A stretch of DNA of 64,000 nt, from positions 558,001-622,000 of the forward strand of contig JAPJBO010000005.1 of assembly GCA_030068145.1 (NCBI GenBank), written 5' to 3'. The stretch is from Diplonema papillatum (lineage: Eukaryota; Euglenozoa; Diplonemea; Diplonemida; Diplonemidae). Both the position numbers and the translations under genes were made by a program. Numbering within the stretch: the stretch's first letter is position 1; each line of letters opens with the position of its first letter. The notes beneath the pieces are model-generated. The model was not told where the DNA came from, ran no database searches, and worked only from the letters and a program-made list of their open reading frames with translations. Below are positions 1 to 9,866 of the stretch, one piece after another.

Positions 1-502
1 GGCGTGCCTCGATACGTTGCTTGCCCTCGCAGGCGCACAATACGGGGCCGTGCCAGTTTAGTCCGGGGTTTCCGCAAAAAAAAAAAAAGGATGAGAAAAG
101 GCGAACTATATATTATAACTCTAAGAAAGCCGCTGGAAACACAAGAAATGAGCCATGCTTGGTTCCCTGACCCCCAAGAGGGCGCAGACGGCAACCGTTT
201 CTAGACGTAGCCTCGGAGTGGGCCGCGCTCGTCACCGCCGCCGGTCATCGGCTGACAAAAGACCACGAAAAGAGACGGTCATACGGTATCAAGAAGACAG
301 ACAGTCACCTCATGCTGAGGAGGGCCTACCGTAAGTTAAGGTATGTGGATCATGGCCGACACCACCAATGACCAACAACCAAGGTACCCACCAACCTCTT
401 ACCTTGTGTAACCACCACTCTTACGACACTCAGAGCACAAAGGATATCTTCTAGCCGCCGTAGGCCGCGCAGTCGCGAGGAAGAAGAGGGCCCGCAGCGT
501 TG

Positions 503-715
503 CAAGGCGGCGATCCCCCGCGAGACGAGCTCGCCCGCCGGCCAGAGCGCCCGCTGCAGCACCAACTCCGGTGCCGCCACTCACTGTAGCAGAGCCGCAA
601 CCTGCAGCGCGCCTCCGGAGCGACTTACGCCCGCCGTAGCAGTGCGAAGAGAAGTGAGGAGACCGGAAACTCCCCGGAGAGATGGTCCCTGCACTCTAAC
701 TCGTCTCTCTCTCTC
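503..715 (+). repeat. ~210-bp GC-rich dispersed repeat, copy 1
   Basis: From CAAGGCGGCGATCCCCCGCG to a TCTCTCTC run. Nearly identical to 28810-29030, differing at only a few positions (GCTCGCC/GCTCACC, GCCGCCACT/CTACCACT, GCGCGCC/GCGAGCC). The high GC content contrasts with the surrounding spacer and suggests a decayed exon or retrocopied gene fragment; I do not recognise the source. Confidence 0.85.
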
Positions 716-718
716 TTC

Positions 719-897
719 TATTGACGAAGGTCACCCGGAGACTTCAATGCCCGGAATTTCAAGCGAACTTTCACTCTAAAAGACAACGAAGTGAACTTGC
801 ACTCTAAAAGAGCACAAAGGATATCTTTCCATATTGACGAAGGTCACCTGGTGGCTTGAATACTCGGAGTTTCAAGCGAACTTTCACTCCAAAAGAG
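719..897 (+). repeat. Two ~62-bp direct repeats (GGTCACCCGGAGACTT family)
   Basis: ATTGACGAAGGTCACCCGGA to TTCAAGCGAACTTTCACTCT at about 719-780 recurs at 834-892. Relatives lie at 27370-27432 and 54097-54162. All contain GACGAAGGTCACCCGGAGAC-like and TCAAGCGAACTTTCACTCTA-like blocks. Confidence 0.8.
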
Positions 898-2117
898 AAT
901 TCGATGGCACCTCCTCCTTTATTCATTGTTGTTCTCTGTCTGACCACCGGCATGGTGTCGAAAAATATAATATTATGCTCACGCACACACAACACACCTT
1001 CTGGCCTGCCCCAGAAGGCCCAAGGGCGGTCGAATAGCACGGGATCGAACAGTATCAACGTCACGGTATATTTCTCCTTAGGTGTGGCGGTCTCCCACTC
1101 CCTAGCGAGGAATTTGGGGAAAGCGAGCGTAAAAGTGTGGATTCACGGTTAAACGAAGCTTGCGCAACAAGGTTTGCCTGATCTTGCGCCGCTGCTTTTG
1201 AAACTCTTCGGCGAGTGAGACGGCAACGTGGTTGCTTGCCTTTTTCCAGAGTGAAAGTTTTCTTCAGGGATTCAGCCCTGCAATGCATTGCGAAAAGGCT
1301 GCAAAGACGTACGCAGCGTGCATTTCTAGTTGGAACCGAATAATCAGTCCTTGCGAAACAAGAGGAAGAGGAGGTGAACACAAAAAGAAATACCTAGATG
1401 AACAGAGGGCGAGTCGATCAACCGGCACACACAACTCGAGGGGGCAAGGCCCCGCATTTCCACCAAAACTACGCATTTCTTCCCCTTTCGGGCTTCTTTC
1501 TGTTTCTGGAGCGCGCTGACAAGGCGCGGTCGGCGTTGTCGAGCTGTTACATCCGAAGGAGAACCCTCGCTTCCGAGCCCCGCACCCCTTCCCCTTGCAC
1601 ATACGCAGACTTTCAGTGTGCGCATCCAATCACTGAGCGGCAGTCGCACCCGCAAGGTTTAAGGTTTCCCCCTCGCACTCCTGTTTTTGCTTCTCATACC
1701 GATCGACTGCTCGTTGTGTGGAACCCCCAGCCTTTTTCTTTCTTTCCTTTTTTTGTTCGTGTTTTTTTTTTTTGTGTTGCTCGTTTTGTGTTTCCACGTT
1801 TGCTGCCGTGTTTTCTCCCCACAAGTATAGCTAGTCCCCCCCCTTGGGGAGGAGAGTGTCAGGGGAAGGGAGTACTTCATGCGCCCACTGGGGAGAAAAT
1901 CTTAGGTTGATGAACAGCCAGCAACACTGCCTCTCGTGCTCGCACGTAGTCTTCTCCGAAGCAAAATGTGCACAATGTTCTCCGTCTCGGGTACCGCTCG
2001 TGAACACAGAACAATCCACGGTTTGAGCTCAGCAGTGGGTCCTTTGGATGGGGCTTTCGGTCCTGTGCAAACGCAACCTTGCTGGTTGGTTAGGAGGAAC
2101 TTCGCTGTTTTTATTTT

Positions 2118-2408
2118 ACATAAGCGCCAGCTTGAAAGGAAATGCTCGACGATGCTGCCCGACAAAGAACAGAAGGGATCCCAAGTGCTGTAACTACCGA
2201 ACCACGTGTTGAACGGACGTGAGGTCATGCGGGTCTACCCCTACACGACAAATCACACAAACACAACAGGTCAAAAAATCCTGAGTGAGAAAACAACACA
2301 CGGTGGTGTAAGCGAAGAACAAATCAGATTGTGTTTGTATTGTATTTGCCCCTTACCTCTATATTTCCCCCCTTCCATTCGGAGTCGAAGCAGCTACGTC
2401 GAGTATTT
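2118..2408 (+). mobile_element. Family A foldback element, first of a tandem pair
   Basis: Starts ACATAAGCGCCAGCTTGAAA after a T-run and ends TCGAGTATTT. Its 5' segment AAATGCTCGACGATGCTGCC is the imperfect inverted complement of its 3' end (reverse complement AAATACTCGACGTAGCTGCT), and similarity goes on inward to GAAGGG on both sides, about 43 bases. No coding capacity, so it would be non-autonomous. Internal landmarks: GGTCATGCGGGTCTACCCCT and CACACGGTGGTGTAAGCG. Confidence 0.8.
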
Positions 2409-2410
2409 TT

Positions 2411-2713
2411 ACATAAGCGCCAGCTTGAAAGGAAATGCTCGACGATGCTGCCCGACAAAGAACAGAAGGGATCCCAAGTGCTGTAACTACCGAACCACGT
2501 GTTGAACGGACGTGAGGTCATGCGGGTCTACCCCTACACGACAAATCACACAAACACAACAGGTCAAAAAATCCTGAGTGAGAAAACAACACACGGTGGT
2601 GTAAGCGAAGAACAAAAAATGGTGTAAGCGAAGAACAAATCAGATTGTATCTGCCCCTTACCTCTATATTTCCCCCCTTCCATTCGGAGTCGAAGCAGCT
2701 ACGTCGAGTATTT
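2411..2713 (+). mobile_element. Family A foldback element, second of a tandem pair
   Basis: Begins two bases after the first copy ends and has the same orientation, so the two form a head-to-tail dimer sharing a T-run. It carries an extra short duplication of GGTGTAAGCGAAGAACAAA near 2600-2640. Otherwise it is nearly identical to its neighbour, indicating recent duplication or insertion into the T-rich 3' end of the first. Confidence 0.8.
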
Positions 2714-4074
2714 TCCATCTTTCTCTTCAGACAACGGCTGCGCGAAGAACAAGCACCGGCGACGTTAGCTGGACGCGTCCCCGGCGGATCTAAAATCAGT
2801 ATCTTCGCGGGTTGCCTCCTGAACTCCAGTTCAGCCTAAAGATGGCCCCCTTTTTTATTTCTTGCAAGCATGCTAATACTGCAGGGAATAGTTGACGAGA
2901 CCTCTTGAATTTGCGCTGCTCACGATTGCGGGAGTTGGAGGAGGCCGACGTAACCTACAACAGGACCTATCCCCCCTTTCCGTGAGAAGAAGCGCAGAAT
3001 AAAAACACCATATATCTATGTGTTGTCTAGAGGTGCGACTCAACTATTCTCACCCCCTTTTGGTTTCTAATATTTTTGCGTTTTCTTTTGTTTTCTCTTA
3101 GGTAGTACTGTTGCACTGAAGGGAACGTTTCCGGAACAAACCAGCTGCACGCGAGAGAGGGTTGCTCTTCCTGCATCTGCAAGGAACAAGAGCATCTTAC
3201 CGCATCATCTTTCACCACCAGCATTCAGTTGAGGCTGACTTCCCGCTGTAGCGTTTATCAGAGGAAGACCCTTATTCCGGGAGTGTTCCCTTCTCTTTTC
3301 AACTTGCTTGGTCCGATTCCTTTCATCTTCGGCTCTTGGTCCCCCCACACAAAGCCCCGTTCTGCTCAACAGGGTTTCCGGACTCTTTCTTTGGCTTTCG
3401 CTCCCATGGTATCCACGGCGGTTCACTGGGTTTGGCGGCCGCGCGGGGCCGGAGAATGCTGGTCGGGACACATCGTTCCATTATCCCTGCAGAGTAAGTG
3501 AGCACCGGAGATTCGACGGGATCCGTTTTGAGCCGACGTCAACTCCTGTGGCGGAAATCCGCTGTGAACACAGTATTACTAAGAGCCACAGTGTGTTTGC
3601 GATTCGTTTGCAAAATTAAACTGTCGTCTGGCCTTGGAGCACCTGCATCTCGTACTTTCCCCCGACGGGGTTTCCGACTTGTTCCGGGTTTACAGGCTCC
3701 TTTTTGCTCGCTTTTCGCTGATTCATAAGATCTCGGTTTCGTGTGTACGACGTCGGATTTGGGTGGTTGCGCCTTCGGCGCTTAAATCTTTTAAGAGAGA
3801 TCGCTGGGGATGGTGATTCCGCCAGTCTGGGCAGGTCCGGAATGCCGGACAGACGCGCCGTTCTTTTGAACGCGCTTTATCGCCATGAAGCGGCTCGAAC
3901 AGTTCCGGTTGCCAGAACGGTTTACGGCTGTGAAGGCGGTTTTGGAGCGGGAACTTCAAAGAACCCCCACAGAATTCGCCCCAGCTCGGAATTGGCTTGT
4001 GCACTTCACCGCACTGCCACAGGCAAAAAGAACGGAAACCGTTCAGGGGGGGGAAGGTACGAACAGCGGGGAAA

Positions 4075-7000
4075 ATGATGAGCAGGCACCTGCTGCTTGC
4101 TGCGCTGTTGGCGGGCTGCTTGCAGGCGGCGTGCGCGGCCACCCCAGCGGAGCGGGCGCAGGCGATGTTGGGGAGGATGAGCTTTCGGGACAAGATCAGG
4201 ATGCTGCACGGCTCAACGGAGGCGGACGGGTACGTCGGCTTGGTCGAAGGGAACACAGAACTCGGAATCCCCGACATCCGCATGAACGACGGGCCGCAGG
4301 GGTTTCGGGCGGTTGATCATCCCGGGACCACGACGCAGTGGCCCAGCTCGTTGGCCATCGCGGCAACGTGGAACGAGACCGCGGCGTACGCGTGGGGGCG
4401 GGCAATGGGTGCGGAGTTCAAAGCGAAGGGCTGCGACATTCAGCTGGGCCCCGCGGTCAACGTGGCGAGGATTCCGCGGGACGGGAGGAACTACGAGTAC
4501 ATCTCCGGCGAAGACCCGCACCTCGGTTCCGTCCTCGCGCCGGCCGCGATCGACGGCATCCAGAGCCAAGGCGTGATGGCGAACTTGAAGCACTTCATCC
4601 TCAACAACCAAGAGGCCAACCGCACCGCGGCGTCTTCCAACGTCGACGAGCGAACGCTGATCGAAATCTACGCACGCCCCTTTTGGGCAGCGGTCACTGC
4701 TGGGAACGTACGAACCGTGATGTGCTCGTACAACTCTATCGTATGCGTTCTCGTGGGGTCTCGAAGGATACTGTTTGGTACGCTTCGCTCCTGCCGACGC
4801 TTGCACGAAATTAGCTGACATTAAACTTCCATTCATAGCAGAAGATTGCACAACGTTTTTTTATTGTATAAGCACCTGCTTTGTAGGAAATGCTTGAGGA
4901 GACTGCCAGTTGCGATAGATCAAAGGAGGTAAATGTGCTGTAGCCCACACGAAACACAGGTAACCCTGGGTTCAGTGGCGGGCGTAAGCGTTCAACAAAA
5001 AAGACCCACTTTGTAGTTGTATTGTTTTCTCCCCCTCTAGCCTCCTTCGAAATGAGCACAAGGCAGTCCCTCGAGTATTTCTTTCAGAGCTCGACGACGG
5101 TAACTATGGACGAGCTCCACAAAATGATCGAGGACCGCAGGCGATCCCGAGCTCTCGCCTTCAACTGCGAAAAACGGCGGAAAACGAAAAGACACGCCCT
5201 TATTTCCCGAAGTACATACATTCCAAAACCAGAACCAAATCCCTCGCAGAACCACGTGCACGCGTGCGAGAACTTCGAAACGCTGCGGACGATTCTGAAG
5301 GGGTACATGAACTTCACGGGGTGGGTCATGTCCGACTGGTTTGCGACGCACACCAGCGTCGACTCCGCCGCGAACGGGCTCGACATGGAGATGCCGTACG
5401 GCTTGTACTTCGACGAGCTGCTGGAGGTGGCGGTCGCCCGCGGGTTGGTCGGCGGCGATCTGCTCGACGAGAAAGTCCTCCGCATCCTGACTACCATGTA
5501 CGGCTTCGGCATGTTCGACCGCCCCAAGTACAACGGCACCGCCGCGACGAACGTGACGAGCGACGAGCACACCCTGCTCGCCGAAGAACTCGCCCTCGGC
5601 TCCGCGGTGCTGCTGAAGAATGAGAACGGGCTCCTCCCCCTGCAGGCGGGAGGTTCCCTGACCATCGCGGTGTTCGGCAAGCCCGCCCATGATGATCCCG
5701 TCACGGGTTCTGTGGCTGGCAGCGGCAAGGTGGTCCCGGCGAGCGTCGTGACAGTCCTCGCGGGAATCGAAAAAACCGGCGCTTTCTCGAACGTCTCGTA
5801 CTACGCCGGAGCCGACGCCGGCGAGGCTTCCCGCCTGGCTCAAGCCGCCGACGTCTGCGTGGTCGTCCTCGCGACAAACAGCAAGGAAGGCCACGACCGG
5901 GAGACGCTGGCCCTGCCGGCGGGGCAGGTAGCGGTGGCGAAGGCGGTCGCCGCCGCCAACCCGCGGGCCGTCGCTTTAATCGTCGCGCCCGGCCCGGTGA
6001 CGGTCGACTGGGACGCGGCCTTCGCTGCGGTGCTCCTCATGGTCAACCCCGGCCAGCAGGAGGGGGCGGCCTTCGCGAAGCTGATCCTCGGCGAGGTCTC
6101 GCCGTCGGGCAGGCTGCCGTTCACCATCCCGAACTCCGACAACGAGATGGAGATGACCCCCGCCCAGTACCCCGGAATCGCGTTGGAGGTCGAATACTCC
6201 GAGAAGCTCAACGTCGGGTACCGCTGGTACAACGCGCACAACGTGCGGCCGAAGTACCCTTTCGGACACGGCTTGTCATGGGTTTCCGTCCAGTACTCGG
6301 CGCTGGCCGTCGACCCGTCAGGCCTCTCCGCCAACGTCACCGTCACCAACACGTCGCCGCTCCCGGGAGCCGACGTGTGCCAGCTGTACGTGTCGTTCCC
6401 CGCAGCGGCCGGCGAGCCGCCGATGCAGCTGAAGGGGTTCAAAAAGGTGTTCCTGCCCGCCGGCGGCAGCGAGACGGTGCGCGTACCAGTCGGGGAGACC
6501 GACCTTTCCGTCTGGAACGTGTCGGCGCACGCGTGGCAGCGGGTGCACGGCAACTTCACGTTCGCGGTGTGTGTTTTGTTTTGTATAAGCACCCGCTTTG
6601 TAGAAAATACTTGAGGCTGCCACCTGCAAAAGATTGAAGGAGGTAAATGTGTTCGTCGCCCACTCGAAACACAGGTGAATCTGGGTTCAGTGGCGGGCGT
6701 AGGCGTTCAACAAAAAAAAAAAAAATGCCGAAGCAACTCGACAGGTCAGGCGTAAGCGTTCAACAAAAAAGACCCGCTTTGTGTGTTGTTTCTCCCCTCT
6801 AGCCTAAGCACAAGGCAGCCCCTCGAGTATTTTCTTTCTTGTACAATCTTGTATCATAAGTGGCGGGGCGGCCGGATTCCCGAAGAGATGGTGTGTGGGT
6901 GCACGCTGACTCGTTCACAGAAGTGCGAAAGGCTTGGGAGATCGTCAGCAGTCACTACGAGCCTGAACAATTCCTGGTGTGTGTCACTGTGGCGCGCCCC

Positions 7001-7131
7001 TTCATCTCGGGGGAGGTGGGCCAGCATGGCCTAGCTTGTCGGAATCGAGCAAAACCAGCAACCTTCCACTACTAACACAGATTGGCAGGTCTTCGCAGGA
7101 CATGGTGCTCTCCGCCACTGTTGCTTTGTAG
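4075..7131 (+). CDS. Secreted glycoside hydrolase family 3 (beta-glucosidase/beta-xylosidase-like), 3 exons
   Basis: Exons 4075-4740, 5250-6566 and 7081-7131 (both introns phase 0) give about 677 residues. GH3 enzymes remove terminal beta-linked sugars from the non-reducing ends of glycans. Residues 1-21 form a signal peptide (charged start, Leu/Ala core, ACA before the likely cut), so secretion or lumenal delivery is inferred. Visible GH3 motifs are NDGPQGFR, RNYEYISGEDPHLG, KHFILNNQEANR, then GWVMSDW with the predicted nucleophile Asp251, followed by the second alpha/beta domain and a C-terminal FnIII-like domain. The first junction rebuilds CSYNSI-NHVHACEN. The last 16 residues, beginning IGRSSQDM, come from a 51-nt exon with ACTAACACAG before it. 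ATG at 4075 or the adjacent 4078 may start. Each intron contains a short foldback element. Family assignment is firm; substrate is not known. The sequence resembles bacterial GH3 enzymes, so lateral origin is possible but untested. Confidence 0.9.
4741..5249 (+). other. Intron 1 of the GH3 gene, carrying a foldback element
   Basis: The donor is GTATGC and the acceptor CTCGCAG. The central 215 bases (4866-5080) are a family B foldback element. Its flanks, about 4835-4860 and 5081-5172, match a continuous block on the minus strand at 22839-22942 that lacks the element. The intron therefore appears to have been lengthened by an insertion into an older dispersed repeat. Confidence 0.8.
4866..5080 (+). 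mobile_element. Family B foldback element in GH3 intron 1
   Basis: Runs from GTATAAGCACCTGCTTTGTA to CCCTCGAGTATTT. The inverted ends are GAAATGCTTGAGGAGACTGCC and the complement of GGCAGTCCCTCGAGTATTT, extending inward to ATCAAAGGAGG against CCTCCTTCGA. The centre contains GAAACACAGGTAACCCTGGG and GGCGGGCGTAAGCGTTCAAC. No open frame. Confidence 0.85.
6567..7080 (+). other. Intron 2 of the GH3 gene, carrying a foldback element 16 nt from the donor
   Basis: Donor GTGTGTG, acceptor ACTAACACAG with a branch-like CTAAC immediately before it. A family B element fills 6583-6832, starting almost at the donor. Its 3' half holds an extra partial duplication of the GGCGGGCGTAAGCGTTCAAC segment. The remaining 6833-7080 shows no feature I recognise. 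Confidence 0.75.
6583..6832 (+). mobile_element. Family B foldback element in GH3 intron 2
   Basis: The same family, about 250 bases because a run of A and a second partial copy of the GGCGTAAGCGTTCAACAAAA segment were gained in the centre. The 3' end is CAGCCCCTCGAGTATTTT. Confidence 0.8.
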
Positions 7132-8050
7132 CCCGCTCCAACGGCCCGCAGCAGGCTGTGGCTGCAAGCAGCTCAACGGCAAATCTCTCAACTGGCAGTT
7201 TCATCGAAGCGAGTCGACAAACTGTGTACCGCTGCGTCGTCCAAAAACACACACGGCTAGTGCACGCGTGAGCACCGTAAGCACATCCATTCCAATGGAG
7301 AGTAGGATCGCGACTGTGTCCACAGAGCACAGGGGTTGAATGCGAGAGGGTTACCCCCAGAAGGAACCAGCACCATACTTTTGGCAGACGACGTGGCTCG
7401 GACAACCCAGAAGAAGTTGGACAAGTAGGTCGCCCTGCGCATTAGCACATAGCAGCGACAGGATCATATCTCCTCTCCTTGCAGATTTCTTCACCCAACG
7501 TAGCTTCGCTCAATACATAGAATGCGAGGAGATGGCATATTTTGCCTCTATTTGCCTTTGCTTTGCTTAGCTTGGCTCTGAGGTACGCTTACGGATACTT
7601 GTTGCGAAGCAGAAAATAAGAAAAATGCGGCAAATGGGGCAAGTCATTTTTGACTCCCGTAGCGACTTGCGATGCTTGCTTTGCTTGCATTCTATGTCAA
7701 TTATGTGTGTACCTACGCTGAGCATCGGCGTTCCTTGCAAATTCCGATCGCGGCTCATCGTCCTTCGATTGATCTCTATCCTGCGGCCGTCACGCTGCCT
7801 GTACTGCCCACATCATTTTTGGAATGAGCACCTGTGTCACAACACACCGAGTCCGGGGTTTTAAGTGCTGGGCGAGAGCGTGCCAAAAAGAGTAAGGCGT
7901 CCATCGCCGACAACGCAAGAAAAACTAAACCCACAAAAGCAGTTGACCCATTTTCATGTTTTTGGAGCCGCAAAATGACCCTGAGTAGTATCTCGAGCAC
8001 GACGACGAACGCGAGATATTTCACAGGAGCGCCGTCGGGTGTTTTTTTTT

Positions 8051-8257
8051 ACATAAGCGCCAGCTTGAAAGGAAATGCTCGACGAGGCTGCCCGACAAAG
8101 AACAGAAGGGATCCAAAGTGCTGTAACTACCGAACCACGTGTTGAACGGACGTGAGGTCATGCGGGTCTACCCCTACACGACAAATCACACAAACACAAC
8201 AGGTCAAAAGTCCTGAGTGAGAAAACAACACACGGTGGTGTAAGCGAAGAACAAAAA
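8051..8257 (+). mobile_element. Family A foldback element, 3' truncated
   Basis: The 5' end follows a run of ten T. The copy stops at GCGAAGAACAAAAA and is followed by unrelated GGGGGGCGCTTCCC, so the 3' inverted end is missing. Confidence 0.8.
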
Positions 8258-8360
8258 GGGGGGCGCTTCCCGTTGTTTGTTCTACCTTTGTTTTGCTACA
8301 TCAGTTTGCATCACGCAGCGGTGAGAACGAGGAGGAGAGAGTGATATTTCACTTTTGCAA

Positions 8361-8460
8361 CAAGCCTACATTGGAGTGAATAGTTGAGAAGGCCGCCAGT
8401 TGCAAAATCAGACACGAGGAAAATGTATCGTAGTCGACATGAAGCACACATGCAGTGTGG
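8361..8460 (+). mobile_element. Partial, diverged family B-like element
   Basis: GAATAGTTGAGAAGGCCGCC, AGTTGCAAAATCAGACACGA, then ATGAAGCACACATG correspond in order to the family's left half, with many differences. Confidence 0.45.
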
Positions 8461-9866
8461 GTTGCATTGCTTTTGCGCTGGTCCTCCTCTAGTCTGTCGA
8501 AAGAAGCATCGAGCGGCCCCTTTGAAGGATTATTTCCGGACAACGGCCGCACACGAGAAAATTAGGCGGAATCAAGCAAAATCGACATCAAAACTCCGAC
8601 AGCTCAGCACAAGAAACAGTTTAAAAGTGCGAGGTAGCTGCTCTTCTCCAGAGAGGTTTGTTCCCTGTGCACGGAGTATCTATTCGGTGTCGTTTCCTCC
8701 GTTTCTTCGTTATCAGCGCAAGACTCAACCTCCGGACATGTTTCTCAATACGCGTACCCACGCCGGTACAGCGTCCTTCGATTGATCCCGACCCTGCGGC
8801 CGTCAGGCTCCTGCTGCCACGTTATTCTTTGGGCATCAGGAAAAGGTCTGCGAAAACGTTTCAAAAACCCTGATTCTTTGCGTTCTAGTCCAACTTATCA
8901 TGATCTTTTTGGCTGCATCAAGATGGGGATGACTGCCTCGCTGAGGAAAACCTGACTACTTCGGCGACCTCTTCGCGTTGTATTCCCAGTATTGGTCTCT
9001 CTCTCTCGCCTTCCATCAGAGGGGTAATTGTGTGTACTCGGCCTGCAGCTTGAAGCGCCAGAGATACCGCGCACTGACAAGCATTGAGGGGGGGAACCCG
9101 CAAAGAATCTCACTTGTGGTGAAGGCCTGGTTCTCGGGCGCAGGCTGCAGCTCGGTCCGGAGCGCATTTTGCTCTCCGGGACCTCCCAGCGAACTACGGG
9201 CAGCGCCCAAGCCAACCACTGGCCGCACGGGGGGCGGGGGCGTCGGGCAGGGAAGATACCGAAACAGAAGCTTTGTGTCTCCTTCCATTTCTCTCCCTTC
9301 TCTTCATCTCCCAGCTGCAACGAGGCTCTTCCTACAGGAAGCGGTCTTTGCATGCTCTTGCATTTGTACACCTTGTCATGATCGGGTGGAAGCTTCTGGT
9401 TTAGCACACAGCGCAATCGCGAGTTGTATTGCTTTTGTGTCGTATGCCGACCCATCTCTATCGCCTGGAACTGCATCGATCGGAATTGCTGCCTCTGTTT
9501 GCACGGTGAACCACGGAGCAGTAAAGGTCTATCAGGTTCATCCCTATCCCGTGGAGCTGTCTCTAAGTGCCTGCATCTATGTGCGAGCCGCCCCTTGGCA
9601 AAACGAGCTCCCGCACGTTGCTAAAGAGGGGGTAGGCGGCGTCACTTCCTCGTGAGCCAACATTTCTCCAGCTGGGACACTCGAGCAGTACTGCTGCCCG
9701 AATGTGTAGAAGTAGTAGTTTAAACTTGACATGTAGCAACAACCGGTGGGACGACAGATAGGGGTTCCCGGCCAATCAATCAGACTACCCTAAAGCGTCC
9801 CCCCCGAGCATAGATAAAAATCCCGCAGGAACGAAAAGTAGAAAGAAAAAGAAGCAAGACGAAAAA

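Larger units (their letters stand above)
1..4074. other. Gene-free leader region before the GH3 gene
   Basis: Apart from the repeats listed, I see no frame with protein-like composition. The most open + frames (1398-1910, 3308-3619) are rich in Phe/Ser/Arg from T- and C-rich tracts and look non-coding. 3880-4074, GC-richer than the rest, is likely leader and promoter of the GH3 gene; a GTTCAG at 4041-4046 could be the trans-splice or first acceptor. Confidence 0.5.
7132..9866. other. Spacer between GH3 and RPA32-like genes
   Basis: Holds one truncated family A element and one diverged family B fragment. No convincing gene. The 225-codon frame at 8978-9655 is open but low in protein-like pattern. 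About 80 A-rich bases (9820-9866) precede the RPA32 start and are probably its leader. Confidence 0.5.

Noticed and set aside
9667-9866. Promoter elements (TATA-like ATAGATAAAAAT at 9810) for the RPA32-like gene
   Set aside because: A lone A/T-rich word in an AT-richer spacer is not enough, and the likely lineage may not use TATA promoters for protein genes.
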